NCBI RefSeq assembly: GCF_000152825.2
Contig: NC_014414.1
Coordinates: forward strand, 2,294,001-2,358,000
From: Parvularcula bermudensis HTCC2503
Lineage (GTDB): Bacteria > Pseudomonadota > Alphaproteobacteria > Caulobacterales > Parvularculaceae
DNA length: 64,000 nucleotides
Reading direction: 5' to 3'
The position numbers and the translations under genes were made by a program. Below, one piece after another: positions 42,941 through 51,920 of this stretch (position 1 is its first letter; each line of letters starts with the position of its first letter). The notes below the pieces were generated by a model, which had not been told where the DNA came from, did not search any database, and was given only the letters and a program-made list of their open reading frames with translations.

Positions 42941-44095
42941 ATGACCCATCCCCATTTCACTAAAGCGCGCCTATTATTGGCGCCCGCCCTCCTCAGCCTC
43001 ATGGCTGCGTGCGGCGATAATGCGCCGGAACCCATTTCCGAACCCGAGGCGGACGCCGCCTCCTCGATGGTTGTCCTTGCCCAGCCGGACATGGACGAGA
43101 GCACGCCCCTGCCCGTCAAAGTGGTCATCGTGACCATGTTTGAAATCGGTGAGGATAGCGGCGATCAGGCCGGGGAGTTCCAATTGTGGAACGAGCGCCT
43201 GGACCTCGACACGGTTCTGCCCAATCCCGGCGGCCATCATGCCTATCACTATAATCCCGAAACCCAGATTCTCGGCATGGTCACCGGTATCGGGACCGCC
43301 AAATCCACCGCGGCGATTATGGGGCTAGGTCACGATGACCGCTTCGATGTCAGCAAGGCCTATTGGCTCGTGGCAGGGATTGCCGGCATCGACCCCGAAG
43401 ACGCATCGATCGGATCGGCGGCCTGGGCCACCTATCTGGTGGACGGGGATCTTGCCCACGAAATCGATCCACGTGAGATTCCGGAGGATTGGGAAACCGG
43501 CTATTTCGCTCGCTATACAACGGGTCCGAACGATCCCAACCGGCCCGAACCGACCGGGGAATTGTTCATCGCCAACACGGCCCTTCGCGATTGGGCCTTT
43601 GAGCTGACAAAGGATATCGAGCTTCCAGACGATCCGCAGATCGCAGAAGAACGGGCCAGTTTTACCGAGCATCCCATGGCGCAAAAACCGCCCTTCGTGC
43701 TGAAAGGCGCCCAATTGGCCGCCATGACCTTTTGGCACGGCGAAATGATGAATGATTGGGCCAATGATTGGGTCGCGTATTGGACCGATGGCGAGGGCGA
43801 TTTCGTGACCTCCGCCATGGAGGATACGGGCACCTTCCAGGCGCTGACCTATCTCGACGGCGCCGGCCTTGTGGATAAGGATCGCGGCATGGTTCTCCGG
43901 GCGGGGAGCAATTACACCATGCCGCCCCCCGGCGTAACGGCTGTGGATTATCTCCTCCGGGAGAACGAGGAATATAGCGGCCTGAATGCCGCCCTTGAGT
44001 CGCTTTATCTGGTCGGCTCGACGGTCATCGACGAATTGATCGAGAACTGGGATGTCTATGGCGACACGGTCCCCGGCAGCGACGCCGCGGAGTGA
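42941..44095 (+). CDS. purine nucleoside permease (NUP) family lipoprotein
   Basis: 384 residues. Lipoprotein signal with lipobox LMAAC|G. The mature part matches the NUP family: KVVIVTMFEIGEDSGDQAGEFQ, GIGTAKSTAAIMGLG, YWLVAGIAGIDPEDASIGSAAWA, TFWHGEMMNDWANDW, SAMEDTGTFQALTYL and LRAGSNYTMPPPG. Despite the name there are no membrane helices, and the sequence layout recalls nucleoside phosphorylases, so a periplasmic nucleoside-cleaving or binding role is plausible (inference). GGAGA precedes the ATG, 42 bases after the cupin gene. Confidence 0.82.
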   Translation: MTHPHFTKARLLLAPALLSLMAACGDNAPEPISEPEADAASSMVVLAQPDMDESTPLPVKVVIVTMFEIGEDSGDQAGEFQLWNERLDLDTVLPNPGGHHAYHYNPETQILGMVTGIGTAKSTAAIMGLGHDDRFDVSKAYWLVAGIAGIDPEDASIGSAAWATYLVDGDLAHEIDPREIPEDWETGYFARYTTGPNDPNRPEPTGELFIANTALRDWAFELTKDIELPDDPQIAEERASFTEHPMAQKPPFVLKGAQLAAMTFWHGEMMNDWANDWVAYWTDGEGDFVTSAMEDTGTFQALTYLDGAGLVDKDRGMVLRAGSNYTMPPPGVTAVDYLLRENEEYSGLNAALESLYLVGSTVIDELIENWDVYGDTVPGSDAAE

Positions 44096-44110
44096 TCGCA
44101 CGAGCTGCCT

Positions 44111-44140
44111 TTGCGTCCTTCCGCCCTCGGAAGGATGCAA
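44111..44140. terminator. strong hairpin between convergent genes
   Basis: TTGC-g-TCCTTCCG, loop CCCT, CGGAAGGA-t-GCAA: 12 base pairs with one internal mismatch, 15 bases after the NUP stop. No T-run is present on either side. The rest of 44096-44273 shows nothing recognisable. Confidence 0.55.
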
Positions 44141-44273
44141 GGGAGCCTTAGGTAAGGGAAGACCACAATCGTCTCGAATATAATCAAGCGCGCCGTGGCC
44201 CCGTTCGCATAAAGCCAAGGCGATGGCTCAATGAGAAAGAGACGCTTTTCCACCAAGAGTGATCGACACGGCG

Positions 44274-45572
44274 TTAGGCGGCGTCGATCAACGCGAATTT
44301 TACAAGAAACAACAGGGCGAGGATAAGGACGCCGGGCGTGGCCTGGGCAATCCGCCCGGTCAGGAGTTTCAGCACCGCATAGGTGATGAACCCAAGCCCG
44401 ATCCCCGTGGCGATGGAATACGTCAAAGGCATTGCGACCGCCGTGACCACGGCCGGCACGAAACTCGTCACATCGTCCCAATCGACCTCGGTCAGCCCCC
44501 TCACCATGACGCACCCGACAAAGACAAGGGCGGGTCCGGTGGCATAACTCTGAACCGCGCCCGCCAGGGGAGCAAAGAATAAGGCCAGCAGGAAGAGTAG
44601 CGCGACGGTCAGGGCTGTCAGACCGGTGCGCCCCCCTGCCCTGACGCCCGCTGCACTCTCCACATAGCTGGTGGTGCTGGACGTCCCAAGAAGGGAGCCG
44701 ATGAGCGTCGCCGTACTGTCAGCGAAGAGCGCCAATCTCAAACGCGGCAACTTGCCATTCTCGTCGAGCAGTCCCGCACGCTGGGCCACGCCGACAAGCG
44801 TTCCCGCCGTGTCAAACAGATCGACGAAAAGAAAGGAGATCACGACACTGACCAACGCTAGATTGAACGCCTGTTGAAGATCAAGGGCGAAGAGGGTCGG
44901 CGCAATCGACGGCGGCGGCGCCACCACGCCCGGCACAGGAGAGATGCCCAAGATCACCCCGGCAAGCGTCGTCGCACCAATCCCGAGAATAATGCCGCCA
45001 GGGACCTTCAAGGCCTCAAGAACGCCGATGATCAAAAAGCCAAAGGCGGCCAGCCAAAGGGTGGGTTCGGCCAGATTGCCCAAGGTCACAAGGGTGACGG
45101 GGTGGTCGGCGATCATTCCCACACTGCTCAGCCCTATGATGATTAAAAACAGTCCCAGACCCGCCGTGATCGCCTGTTTCAGCTCAAGGGGGATCGCGTT
45201 GATGATCCACTCGCGTATGGGCAGCAGGGTGAGAGCGATAAAGATGACGCCGGAGAAAAAGACCGCGCCGAGGGCGACCTCCCATGGGATCCCCAGGCCG
45301 AGGACAACCCCATAGGTGAAAAAGGCATTGAGCCCCATCCCGGGGGCGAGAGCGATCGGATAATTGGCGAGAACGCCCATAATCGCCGTGCCAATCGCGG
45401 CGGCCAGACAGGTCGCAACAAAGACGGCGCCGCTGTCCATGCCCGCTTCGGAGAGGATCAACGGATTGACGACGATAATATAGGCCATGGCCAAAAAGGT
45501 CGTTACGCCCGCAATGATTTCGCGACTGACCGTCGTCCCCTGTGCCTCAAGACCAAAAAGCCGCTCGATCAT
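44274..45572 (-). CDS. NCS2-family AzgA-type purine-base permease
   Basis: 432 residues with a dozen or more hydrophobic helices. Start 45572 (AGGAG ten bases upstream) gives the family N-terminus MIERLFGLEAQGTTVSREI; the longer frame to 45653 is not convincing. AzgA hallmarks: AGVTTFLAMAYIIVVNPLIL, ANYPIALAPGMGLNAFFTY, DLFDTAGTLVGVAQRAGLLD and the signature GTSSTTSYVESAAGVRAGGRTGLT. AzgA-type proteins import hypoxanthine, adenine or guanine with protons. It is divergent from xdhA, which would oxidise the imported base. Confidence 0.93.
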   Translation of the reverse strand: MIERLFGLEAQGTTVSREIIAGVTTFLAMAYIIVVNPLILSEAGMDSGAVFVATCLAAAIGTAIMGVLANYPIALAPGMGLNAFFTYGVVLGLGIPWEVALGAVFFSGVIFIALTLLPIREWIINAIPLELKQAITAGLGLFLIIIGLSSVGMIADHPVTLVTLGNLAEPTLWLAAFGFLIIGVLEALKVPGGIILGIGATTLAGVILGISPVPGVVAPPPSIAPTLFALDLQQAFNLALVSVVISFLFVDLFDTAGTLVGVAQRAGLLDENGKLPRLRLALFADSTATLIGSLLGTSSTTSYVESAAGVRAGGRTGLTALTVALLFLLALFFAPLAGAVQSYATGPALVFVGCVMVRGLTEVDWDDVTSFVPAVVTAVAMPLTYSIATGIGLGFITYAVLKLLTGRIAQATPGVLILALLFLVKFALIDAA

Positions 45573-45720
45573 TCTGTCCCAACTCCTCAACCGTCTCTCA
45601 GGCTTCCCCGGCTGGCCCCAACTGGCCGTCCTGCCAAGGCGATCTACGCACACGCAAGAGGTTTTGGCAAAAACGGCTGCCCTCTGGCCATAAACGAAAG
45701 ATTTTGCGTAAGATCGGCTT

Positions 45721-47232
45721 ATGGTCGATCAAAGCGACACTTCCGATGACCGGGTGAGATTCGTCCTCAATGGAGAGGTCAGATCGATCGCGCGCCCGGA
45801 CCCCACCTCCTCCTTGCTCTCTTGGCTGCGTTATGACGCGCGCCTTACCGGAACGAAGGAAGGATGCGCGGAGGGCGATTGCGGCGCCTGTACGGTTGTC
45901 GTGGGAGAGCGGCGACGCGGGAAAATACGCTATCGCGCACTCAATGCGTGTACCCTCTTTTTGCCCATGGTCGATGGACGTGAGGTCATCACGGTCGAGG
46001 CGCTCTCCACCGGTGAGCGGCTGCACCCCGTTCAGCAAGCCATGGTCACCTGCCACGGCTCGCAATGCGGCTTTTGTACCCCTGGCTTTGTGATGTCCTT
46101 ATTCGCCCGATATGAGGGGAAGGACGATTGCATGTCTGGGGATCTCAATGACTGCCTGGCGGGGAATCTCTGCCGCTGCACAGGCTATGGCCCCATTCAG
46201 CAGGCGGGAGACATGATGACCTCCCTTCCCGCCGAGGGGCTGAAGATCGACGAGGAGGCCGCGCATCGGCGGCTGGATAGTCTCGCGCGGACCTCCCCCC
46301 TTGCCTATCGTTACGACGAACCGGCCACCGCCACGACGAAGCATTTCTTCGCCCCCAAAAGTCTCGCGGCCCTGTTATCCCTGAAAGCGACCTATCCGAA
46401 CGCGACGCTTGTGGCGGGCGCGACAGATGTCGCCCTATGGGTGAACAAGGACTTCCGTGTGTTGATTGAAATTATTTCGGTCAACGACGTTGAGGAATTG
46501 CGGTCGGTGACGGAAGACGATACCGTGCTGACGATTGGCGCCGGTGTAAGGTATACCGATGCCTTAGGGCCGCTGGTCGCGCTCTATCCCGCCTTCGGTC
46601 GTTTTCTCAGCCGACTTGGGGCGACACAGGTCCGAAATTCGGGCACGATCGGCGGCAATATTGCCAATGGATCTCCTATCGGGGATAGCCCTCCGGCCCT
46701 AATTGCCCTTGGGGCCACCTTGGTCCTCGCCTCCTCGTCGGGGGAGCGGCGGCTGCCCCTTGAGGAATTTTTCCTCGATTACGGCAAGCAAGATCTGCGA
46801 CCGGACGAAATCGTGAAGGCGATTATCGTGCCGAAGCGGTCTCCTGATCAACTTGTCGCCTTTCGCAAAATTTCCAAACGCTTCGACCAAGACATCAGCG
46901 CCGTCTGCGGTGCCTTCTCCCTTCACGTCAGTGAGGGGATTATCCGTTCGGCGCGCGTCGCCTTTGGCGGCATGGCCGCGACACCAAGGCGCGCCCATGG
47001 CTGTGAAGCCGCCTTGGCGGGCGCTCGATTGAGCATGGAGGGGATAGCTCCGGCGCTGCGTGCTCTCACAAAGGATTTCACCCCCTTGAGCGATCTGCGC
47101 GCCACGGCGGCGTATCGACAGGCGGCCGCCCAGGCCCTGTTGGCTGCGATGATGAGGGAGGTCGATGCCTCAACGGCACCGATCGATCTGTACGACATCC
47201 CGCCGATCGCGGTGGAGGCCACCAATGCCTGA
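45721..47232 (+). CDS. xdhA: xanthine dehydrogenase small subunit (2Fe-2S, FAD)
   Basis: 503 residues. First 2Fe-2S cluster: GCAEGDCGACTVV plus the Cys in RALNACTLFLP. Second cluster: SQCGFCTPGFVMS and CLAGNLCRCTGYGPI. The FAD domain follows (TLVAGATDVALWVNK, RNSGTIGGNIANGSPIGDSPPAL) with the CO-dehydrogenase-flavoprotein C-terminal domain. Transfers electrons from XdhB to NAD. It overlaps xdhB by 8 bases. The 148-base gap before it is the divergent promoter region with the AzgA permease. Confidence 0.96.
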   Translation: MVDQSDTSDDRVRFVLNGEVRSIARPDPTSSLLSWLRYDARLTGTKEGCAEGDCGACTVVVGERRRGKIRYRALNACTLFLPMVDGREVITVEALSTGERLHPVQQAMVTCHGSQCGFCTPGFVMSLFARYEGKDDCMSGDLNDCLAGNLCRCTGYGPIQQAGDMMTSLPAEGLKIDEEAAHRRLDSLARTSPLAYRYDEPATATTKHFFAPKSLAALLSLKATYPNATLVAGATDVALWVNKDFRVLIEIISVNDVEELRSVTEDDTVLTIGAGVRYTDALGPLVALYPAFGRFLSRLGATQVRNSGTIGGNIANGSPIGDSPPALIALGATLVLASSSGERRLPLEEFFLDYGKQDLRPDEIVKAIIVPKRSPDQLVAFRKISKRFDQDISAVCGAFSLHVSEGIIRSARVAFGGMAATPRRAHGCEAALAGARLSMEGIAPALRALTKDFTPLSDLRATAAYRQAAAQALLAAMMREVDASTAPIDLYDIPPIAVEATNA

Positions 47233-49591
47233 CCATGGCGAGCCCCAACACCCTGAACAGACCAGAGAGATTAGGGGCGGGGTCCGACAATCCGTCGCCC
47301 ATGAAAGTGCGGTCCGTCATGTCAGCGGGACCGCGAAATATATCGACGACCTCCCAGAGCCGCCCGGCCTTCTCCATCTCGCCTTTGGTGTATCGACGAA
47401 AGCCCATGCGACTATCCTCAATTGCGACCTCTCCGCCGTGCGCAACTATCCAGGCGTGGTTGCGGTATTGACCGCCGATATGATCCCTGGCCGGAACGAT
47501 ATCGGCCCTGTGATTAAGGATGATCCGCTATTTGCGGAGAATGAAGTCGTCTTTCATGGCCAGCCGATTTTCGCTGTCGTGGCGGAAAGTTATGACGGCG
47601 CGAGGCGAGCGGCCAGCCGCGCCAAGGTGAGCTATGGCGATCTGCCCGCCTATCTCGACATAAAGGCGGCCAGCCAGCACGGCTCCCTCATCGAAGAGAC
47701 CCAACATATGGGCGCCCCGGTCGAAGAGGTCCGCCGACATATCGCGGAGGCCCCGCATCGGATAAGGGGAGATCTGACGATTGGCGGGCAGGACCACCTC
47801 TACCTCGAAGGACAGATCGCCATGGCGATTCCCGGTGAGGATCGCGAATTGCACGTCTTTTCTTCGACCCAGAACCCCACCGAGGCCCAGCATCTGATTG
47901 CTCAGGTTCTCGGTCGCGCCGATCACGACATCGTTGTCGAGACCCGCCGCATGGGCGGTGGGTTTGGGGGCAAGGAAACCCACCCTGCCCTCCCCGCGAC
48001 CGCCGCGGCCCTCGCCGCCAGTCTGACCGGTCGGCCGGTGAAATGTCGTCTGACCCGGGACGAAGACATGATCATGACGGGTAAGCGTCACGATTTTCAA
48101 GCAGCCTATGAGGCAGGTATCGATGACGAGGGCCGCATGATCGGCGCCCATGTCGAGCTATCGTCGAGATGTGGTCATTCTACGGATCTGTCCATGGCCG
48201 TTAATGACCGCGCCATGTTTCATGTGGACAACACATATTTCCTAGGCCTCGCGGCGATCACCTCCCATCGGTATCGTACCCACACCGTCTCCAACACCGC
48301 CTTTCGCGGGTTTGGCGGCCCCCAGGGCATGCTGGCTGGTGAGCGGATGATGGATCAGATCGCTTTTGAGCTGAATGCTGACCCCTTAGATATTCGCCTC
48401 GCCAATCTCTACCGGAAAGGCCGCAATCTGACCCCTTACGGCCAGACGGTGGACGACGGTATCGCGCGTGAGCTGATTGAACGTGTTGCTCTTGAGGCAA
48501 ACTATCGGGAGAGGCGGGCGGCCATTGACGCGTTCAATCGCGAAAGCCCGGTCCTCAAACGCGGGATTGCTCTTACGCCGGTGAAATTCGGGATCTCCTT
48601 CACTTCGACCCACCTTAATCAGGCGGGGGCGCTTGTGCATGTCTATCTCGACGGCAGCGTCCAGGTGAACCACGGCGGCACGGAGATGGGTCAGGGCCTC
48701 ATGACAAAGGTGGCCCAGGTCGTTGCCGAAGAATTTCAGATCGATCTTGAGCGGATACGCGTGACATCGACCCGTACGGACAAAGTCCCCAACACCTCGG
48801 CGACCGCCGCCTCCTCCGGTTCAGACCTCAACGGTATGGCCGCAGCCAATGCGGCCCGCGAAATCAAACATCGGCTGACCGCTTTTGCCGCAGACCGATA
48901 TGGGGTTTCGCCCGAGGAGATTCATTTCCGCAGCGGCAAGGTCTATGTAGGGAATGTCCCCCTTACCTTTACCGAAATTGTGGCCGCGGCCTATCGCGCG
49001 CGCATTTCGCTGTCGCAAACCGGATTTTATCGAACGCCGAAAATCCACTATGACCGGGCGACCCATCGTGGACGGCCGTTCTACTATTATGCCTATGGCG
49101 CCGCTGTCAGTGAGGTGGCCATTGATGCGACAACGGGGGAAAGCCGCGTCATGAAGGTCGATATTCTTCACGATGTCGGGCGCTCCCTCAATCCGGCGAT
49201 CGACCGTGGACAGATCGAAGGGGGATTCATCCAGGGGCTCGGTTGGCTGACAAGTGAGGAACTGGTCTATGATTCAGAGGGGCGTCTGCGCACCCACGCG
49301 CCGTCGACCTATAAAATCCCCACTGCGCGGGACCGCCCGGCCGCCTTTACCATCGATATTTGGGAGCGGGGAGAGAACAAGGAAGAGACGATCCACCGGT
49401 CAAAAGCCGTGGGCGAACCGCCCTTCATGCTCGCGATCTCTGTCTTCTCTGCGCTCACCCATGCTGTCGCAGCGGTGGGCGAGCATCGGGTCTTTCCCGC
49501 GCTTCAAGCCCCCGCCACCCCTGAAGCGATCCTTATGGCGATCGAGGATATCCGGCGGCGGATGGAACCGGGGGCGAAAGGGGTCTCGTGA
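47225..49591 (+). CDS. xdhB: xanthine dehydrogenase molybdopterin-binding subunit
   Basis: 788 residues. Start 47225 overlaps the xdhA stop, with GGAGG just upstream; the earlier frame lies in xdhA. Oxidises hypoxanthine and xanthine to urate at the Mo cofactor. Motifs: SGTAKYIDDLPEP at the N-terminus, Moco-binding RMGGGFGGKE and TAFRGFGGPQGM, NHGGTEMGQGL, TAASSGSDLNG and the catalytic-Glu segment AVGEPPFMLAISV near the C-terminus. Confidence 0.96.
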   Translation: MPDHGEPQHPEQTREIRGGVRQSVAHESAVRHVSGTAKYIDDLPEPPGLLHLAFGVSTKAHATILNCDLSAVRNYPGVVAVLTADMIPGRNDIGPVIKDDPLFAENEVVFHGQPIFAVVAESYDGARRAASRAKVSYGDLPAYLDIKAASQHGSLIEETQHMGAPVEEVRRHIAEAPHRIRGDLTIGGQDHLYLEGQIAMAIPGEDRELHVFSSTQNPTEAQHLIAQVLGRADHDIVVETRRMGGGFGGKETHPALPATAAALAASLTGRPVKCRLTRDEDMIMTGKRHDFQAAYEAGIDDEGRMIGAHVELSSRCGHSTDLSMAVNDRAMFHVDNTYFLGLAAITSHRYRTHTVSNTAFRGFGGPQGMLAGERMMDQIAFELNADPLDIRLANLYRKGRNLTPYGQTVDDGIARELIERVALEANYRERRAAIDAFNRESPVLKRGIALTPVKFGISFTSTHLNQAGALVHVYLDGSVQVNHGGTEMGQGLMTKVAQVVAEEFQIDLERIRVTSTRTDKVPNTSATAASSGSDLNGMAAANAAREIKHRLTAFAADRYGVSPEEIHFRSGKVYVGNVPLTFTEIVAAAYRARISLSQTGFYRTPKIHYDRATHRGRPFYYYAYGAAVSEVAIDATTGESRVMKVDILHDVGRSLNPAIDRGQIEGGFIQGLGWLTSEELVYDSEGRLRTHAPSTYKIPTARDRPAAFTIDIWERGENKEETIHRSKAVGEPPFMLAISVFSALTHAVAAVGEHRVFPALQAPATPEAILMAIEDIRRRMEPGAKGVS

Positions 49592-50631
49592 GTGTCGACT
49601 GGCGACACGCGGCCATTTCGGCCCTGACGGAAGGGCACCCCGTCGCCCTGATCCGGCAATGCAGTGTACGGGGATCAACCCCCCGTGAAGCCGGCGCCAA
49701 AATGGTCGTGACCGAGACCTCAACGGCGGGAACCATAGGGGGCGGCCAGTTGGAATGGCAGGCGACCGATCAGGCCCGGCGCCTCCTCGCCCAACCGGAC
49801 CTGACCTATCGTCTCCAGGATTACCCTTTAGGGCCGATTCTTCAGCAATGCTGCGGCGGTTTTGCCCGCCTTCTGATCGAACGCCTCGGGCGCGAAGACC
49901 TCAACTGGCTATCCGCCGGAGATAACGGATCGTCTGGGGCCTATATCAAAACCGAGTGGGGGCAAAATACGCGATCGACCATCCCCATCTCCCAAGCAGC
50001 CTGGCCGGAGCAGGCCCACGACCGGATCGTCCTTGTCGACAAAAGCGACCGCCCCCTCACCGCCAACGATCCCCTATCCCATGTGGCCGCCGTCTACGAA
50101 CATCTTTCGCCCCCGCCCCGTCCTGTCGTGATTTTCGGTGCAGGCCATGTCGGTCAACGTCTCGCGCATATCATGTGCCAAACGGACCGTCCCGTCGCAG
50201 TGATCGACACGCGCGCCGAGAGCCTTTCCGCCCTCGCGGCTTTGCCCCTCAAGACCTATCTGACGGAGATGCCGGCCGCCGAACGATCCCGATTTCCCCT
50301 CAACTCAGACTTCGTCGTGCTCACTCACTCCCACGAACTCGACTATATGATCGTTTTGAACATTCTCAGTTCGCCGGCAACAGGCCTGTGCGGATTGATT
50401 GGGAGCCGGACGAAAAATCAGCGTTTCCTTAGACGGCTGAGGCAGGATGGGGTGACGGAGCTGCGGTGTTCTGATCTGACCTGCCCCATCGGGGCGGGTG
50501 TGCTTAAGGGGAAAACCCCCGCCGCGATTGCGATCGATATCGCAGCGGGCCTCCTCCAGCGGGATGAAGAAGCCATCGATTCGGGCCTCTCTCTCACCGC
50601 TCCCACCACCCAACTCATCGCCGCGGAATGA
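49588..50631 (+). CDS. xdhC: xanthine dehydrogenase accessory protein XdhC
   Basis: 347 residues. Binds and protects molybdenum cofactor, helps its sulfuration, and inserts it into XdhB. N-terminal XdhC-CoxI domain with RGSTPREAGAKM, GTIGGGQLE and QCCGGFARLL; C-terminal Rossmann domain with VVIFGAGHVGQRLAH and THSHELDYMIVLNIL. GTG start overlaps the xdhB stop (GTGA). Confidence 0.94.
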   Translation: MSVDWRHAAISALTEGHPVALIRQCSVRGSTPREAGAKMVVTETSTAGTIGGGQLEWQATDQARRLLAQPDLTYRLQDYPLGPILQQCCGGFARLLIERLGREDLNWLSAGDNGSSGAYIKTEWGQNTRSTIPISQAAWPEQAHDRIVLVDKSDRPLTANDPLSHVAAVYEHLSPPPRPVVIFGAGHVGQRLAHIMCQTDRPVAVIDTRAESLSALAALPLKTYLTEMPAAERSRFPLNSDFVVLTHSHELDYMIVLNILSSPATGLCGLIGSRTKNQRFLRRLRQDGVTELRCSDLTCPIGAGVLKGKTPAAIAIDIAAGLLQRDEEAIDSGLSLTAPTTQLIAAE

Positions 50632-51920
50632 CAGCCCCACCACTTGCTCTCCGGTCCTCCCTCGCCTGGCTACGTGCTGATCCAGCTCATCACCCGGACG
50701 CCCTTGTCTATCACGAGGATGGCCTGATCTTTCTATCGGGGGGCCGTATTCAGATGGCCGGGCCCTTCGATCAGTTGGTCGGTCAGCTTCCGAGCCAGAT
50801 CTCTCCCGAAGAGATAAAGGACGCCCTCGTCATCCCTGGCCTCATTGATCTTCACACACATTTTCCTCAAACGGATATGATAGCATCCTACGGGGAGCAA
50901 CTTCTCGATTGGCTTGCCAACTATACTTTTCCAACAGAGTTGGCTTTTGCGGATGCAGCACATAGCCGAGAGGTTGCAAGAGCCTTCACTGACGAACTTA
51001 TCCGGCATGGAACGACCACCGCGTTGGTGTTTGGCACCGTCCATGCCGAGGCCGTCGACCACCTATTCTCTGAGGCCGCTGCGATCAATATGCGGATGAT
51101 CGCCGGAAAGGTGCTGATGGATCGCAACGCCCCAGAGGGATTATTGGATGGCGCTGATTATGGAGAAGCCGCCTGTCGACACTTGATCGAGAAATGGCAC
51201 GGATATCAGCGCTTGTCATATGCGCTCACCCCTCGCTTCGCGCCGACATCATCTCCCGACCAACTCGCCATGACGGGGCGGCTTCTTGCCGAAACCCCCT
51301 CTCTCTATCTCCAGACCCATATGTCGGAAAACCCCTCGGAAATTGCTTGGGTCACCTCCCTTTTTCCCGAATGCGAGGGCTATCTTGATACCTATGACAC
51401 CTTCAATTTAGTGGGGTCACGATCCGTCTTTGCCCATTGTATCCACCTTACCGACCGGGAACGGACCCGACTGGCCGACGCAGGCAGTTCCATCGCCTTT
51501 TGTCCGACATCAAATCTTTTTCTTGGCAGTGGATTGTTCGATTATGAGAAGTGCAAGCAGGCAAACCTTTCCATCGGTTTGGGGACGGATATAGGGGCGG
51601 GGACAAGCTTTTCCCTCCTCAGCACGATGGGCGAAGCCTACAAGGTGGGCCAATTGCGCGGTGCCCCTCTCCCCCCCTGTGAGGCGTTTTATATGGCCAC
51701 ACTCGGCGGCGCCAAAGCCCTTTCGCTTGACCACGCCATTGGCACATTGGCGCCGGGGACGGAGGCGGATCTTGTGGTTCTTGATATGAAAGCGACATCG
51801 CTCATCGGCCGTCGCATGGCCAATGCGCCGCGTCTCGAAGACCGTCTCTTCGCGCTCGCCATCCTAGGCGATGACCGCGCCATCGCCCGGACCTATATCG
51901 ACGGTCGGCGTGTGAAATGA
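50628..51920 (+). CDS. guaD: guanine deaminase
   Basis: 430-residue amidohydrolase converting guanine to xanthine, feeding Xdh. Metal and active-site motifs: LIDLHTHFPQTDMIASYG, HMSENPSEIAW, VFAHCIHL, AFCPTSNLFLGSG and GLGTDIGAGTSFSLL, the standard GuaD set. ATG overlaps xdhC by ATGA. Its stop directly abuts the stop of the convergent adenosine deaminase gene (TGATCA), with no spacer. Confidence 0.96.
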   Translation: MTAPPLALRSSLAWLRADPAHHPDALVYHEDGLIFLSGGRIQMAGPFDQLVGQLPSQISPEEIKDALVIPGLIDLHTHFPQTDMIASYGEQLLDWLANYTFPTELAFADAAHSREVARAFTDELIRHGTTTALVFGTVHAEAVDHLFSEAAAINMRMIAGKVLMDRNAPEGLLDGADYGEAACRHLIEKWHGYQRLSYALTPRFAPTSSPDQLAMTGRLLAETPSLYLQTHMSENPSEIAWVTSLFPECEGYLDTYDTFNLVGSRSVFAHCIHLTDRERTRLADAGSSIAFCPTSNLFLGSGLFDYEKCKQANLSIGLGTDIGAGTSFSLLSTMGEAYKVGQLRGAPLPPCEAFYMATLGGAKALSLDHAIGTLAPGTEADLVVLDMKATSLIGRRMANAPRLEDRLFALAILGDDRAIARTYIDGRRVK

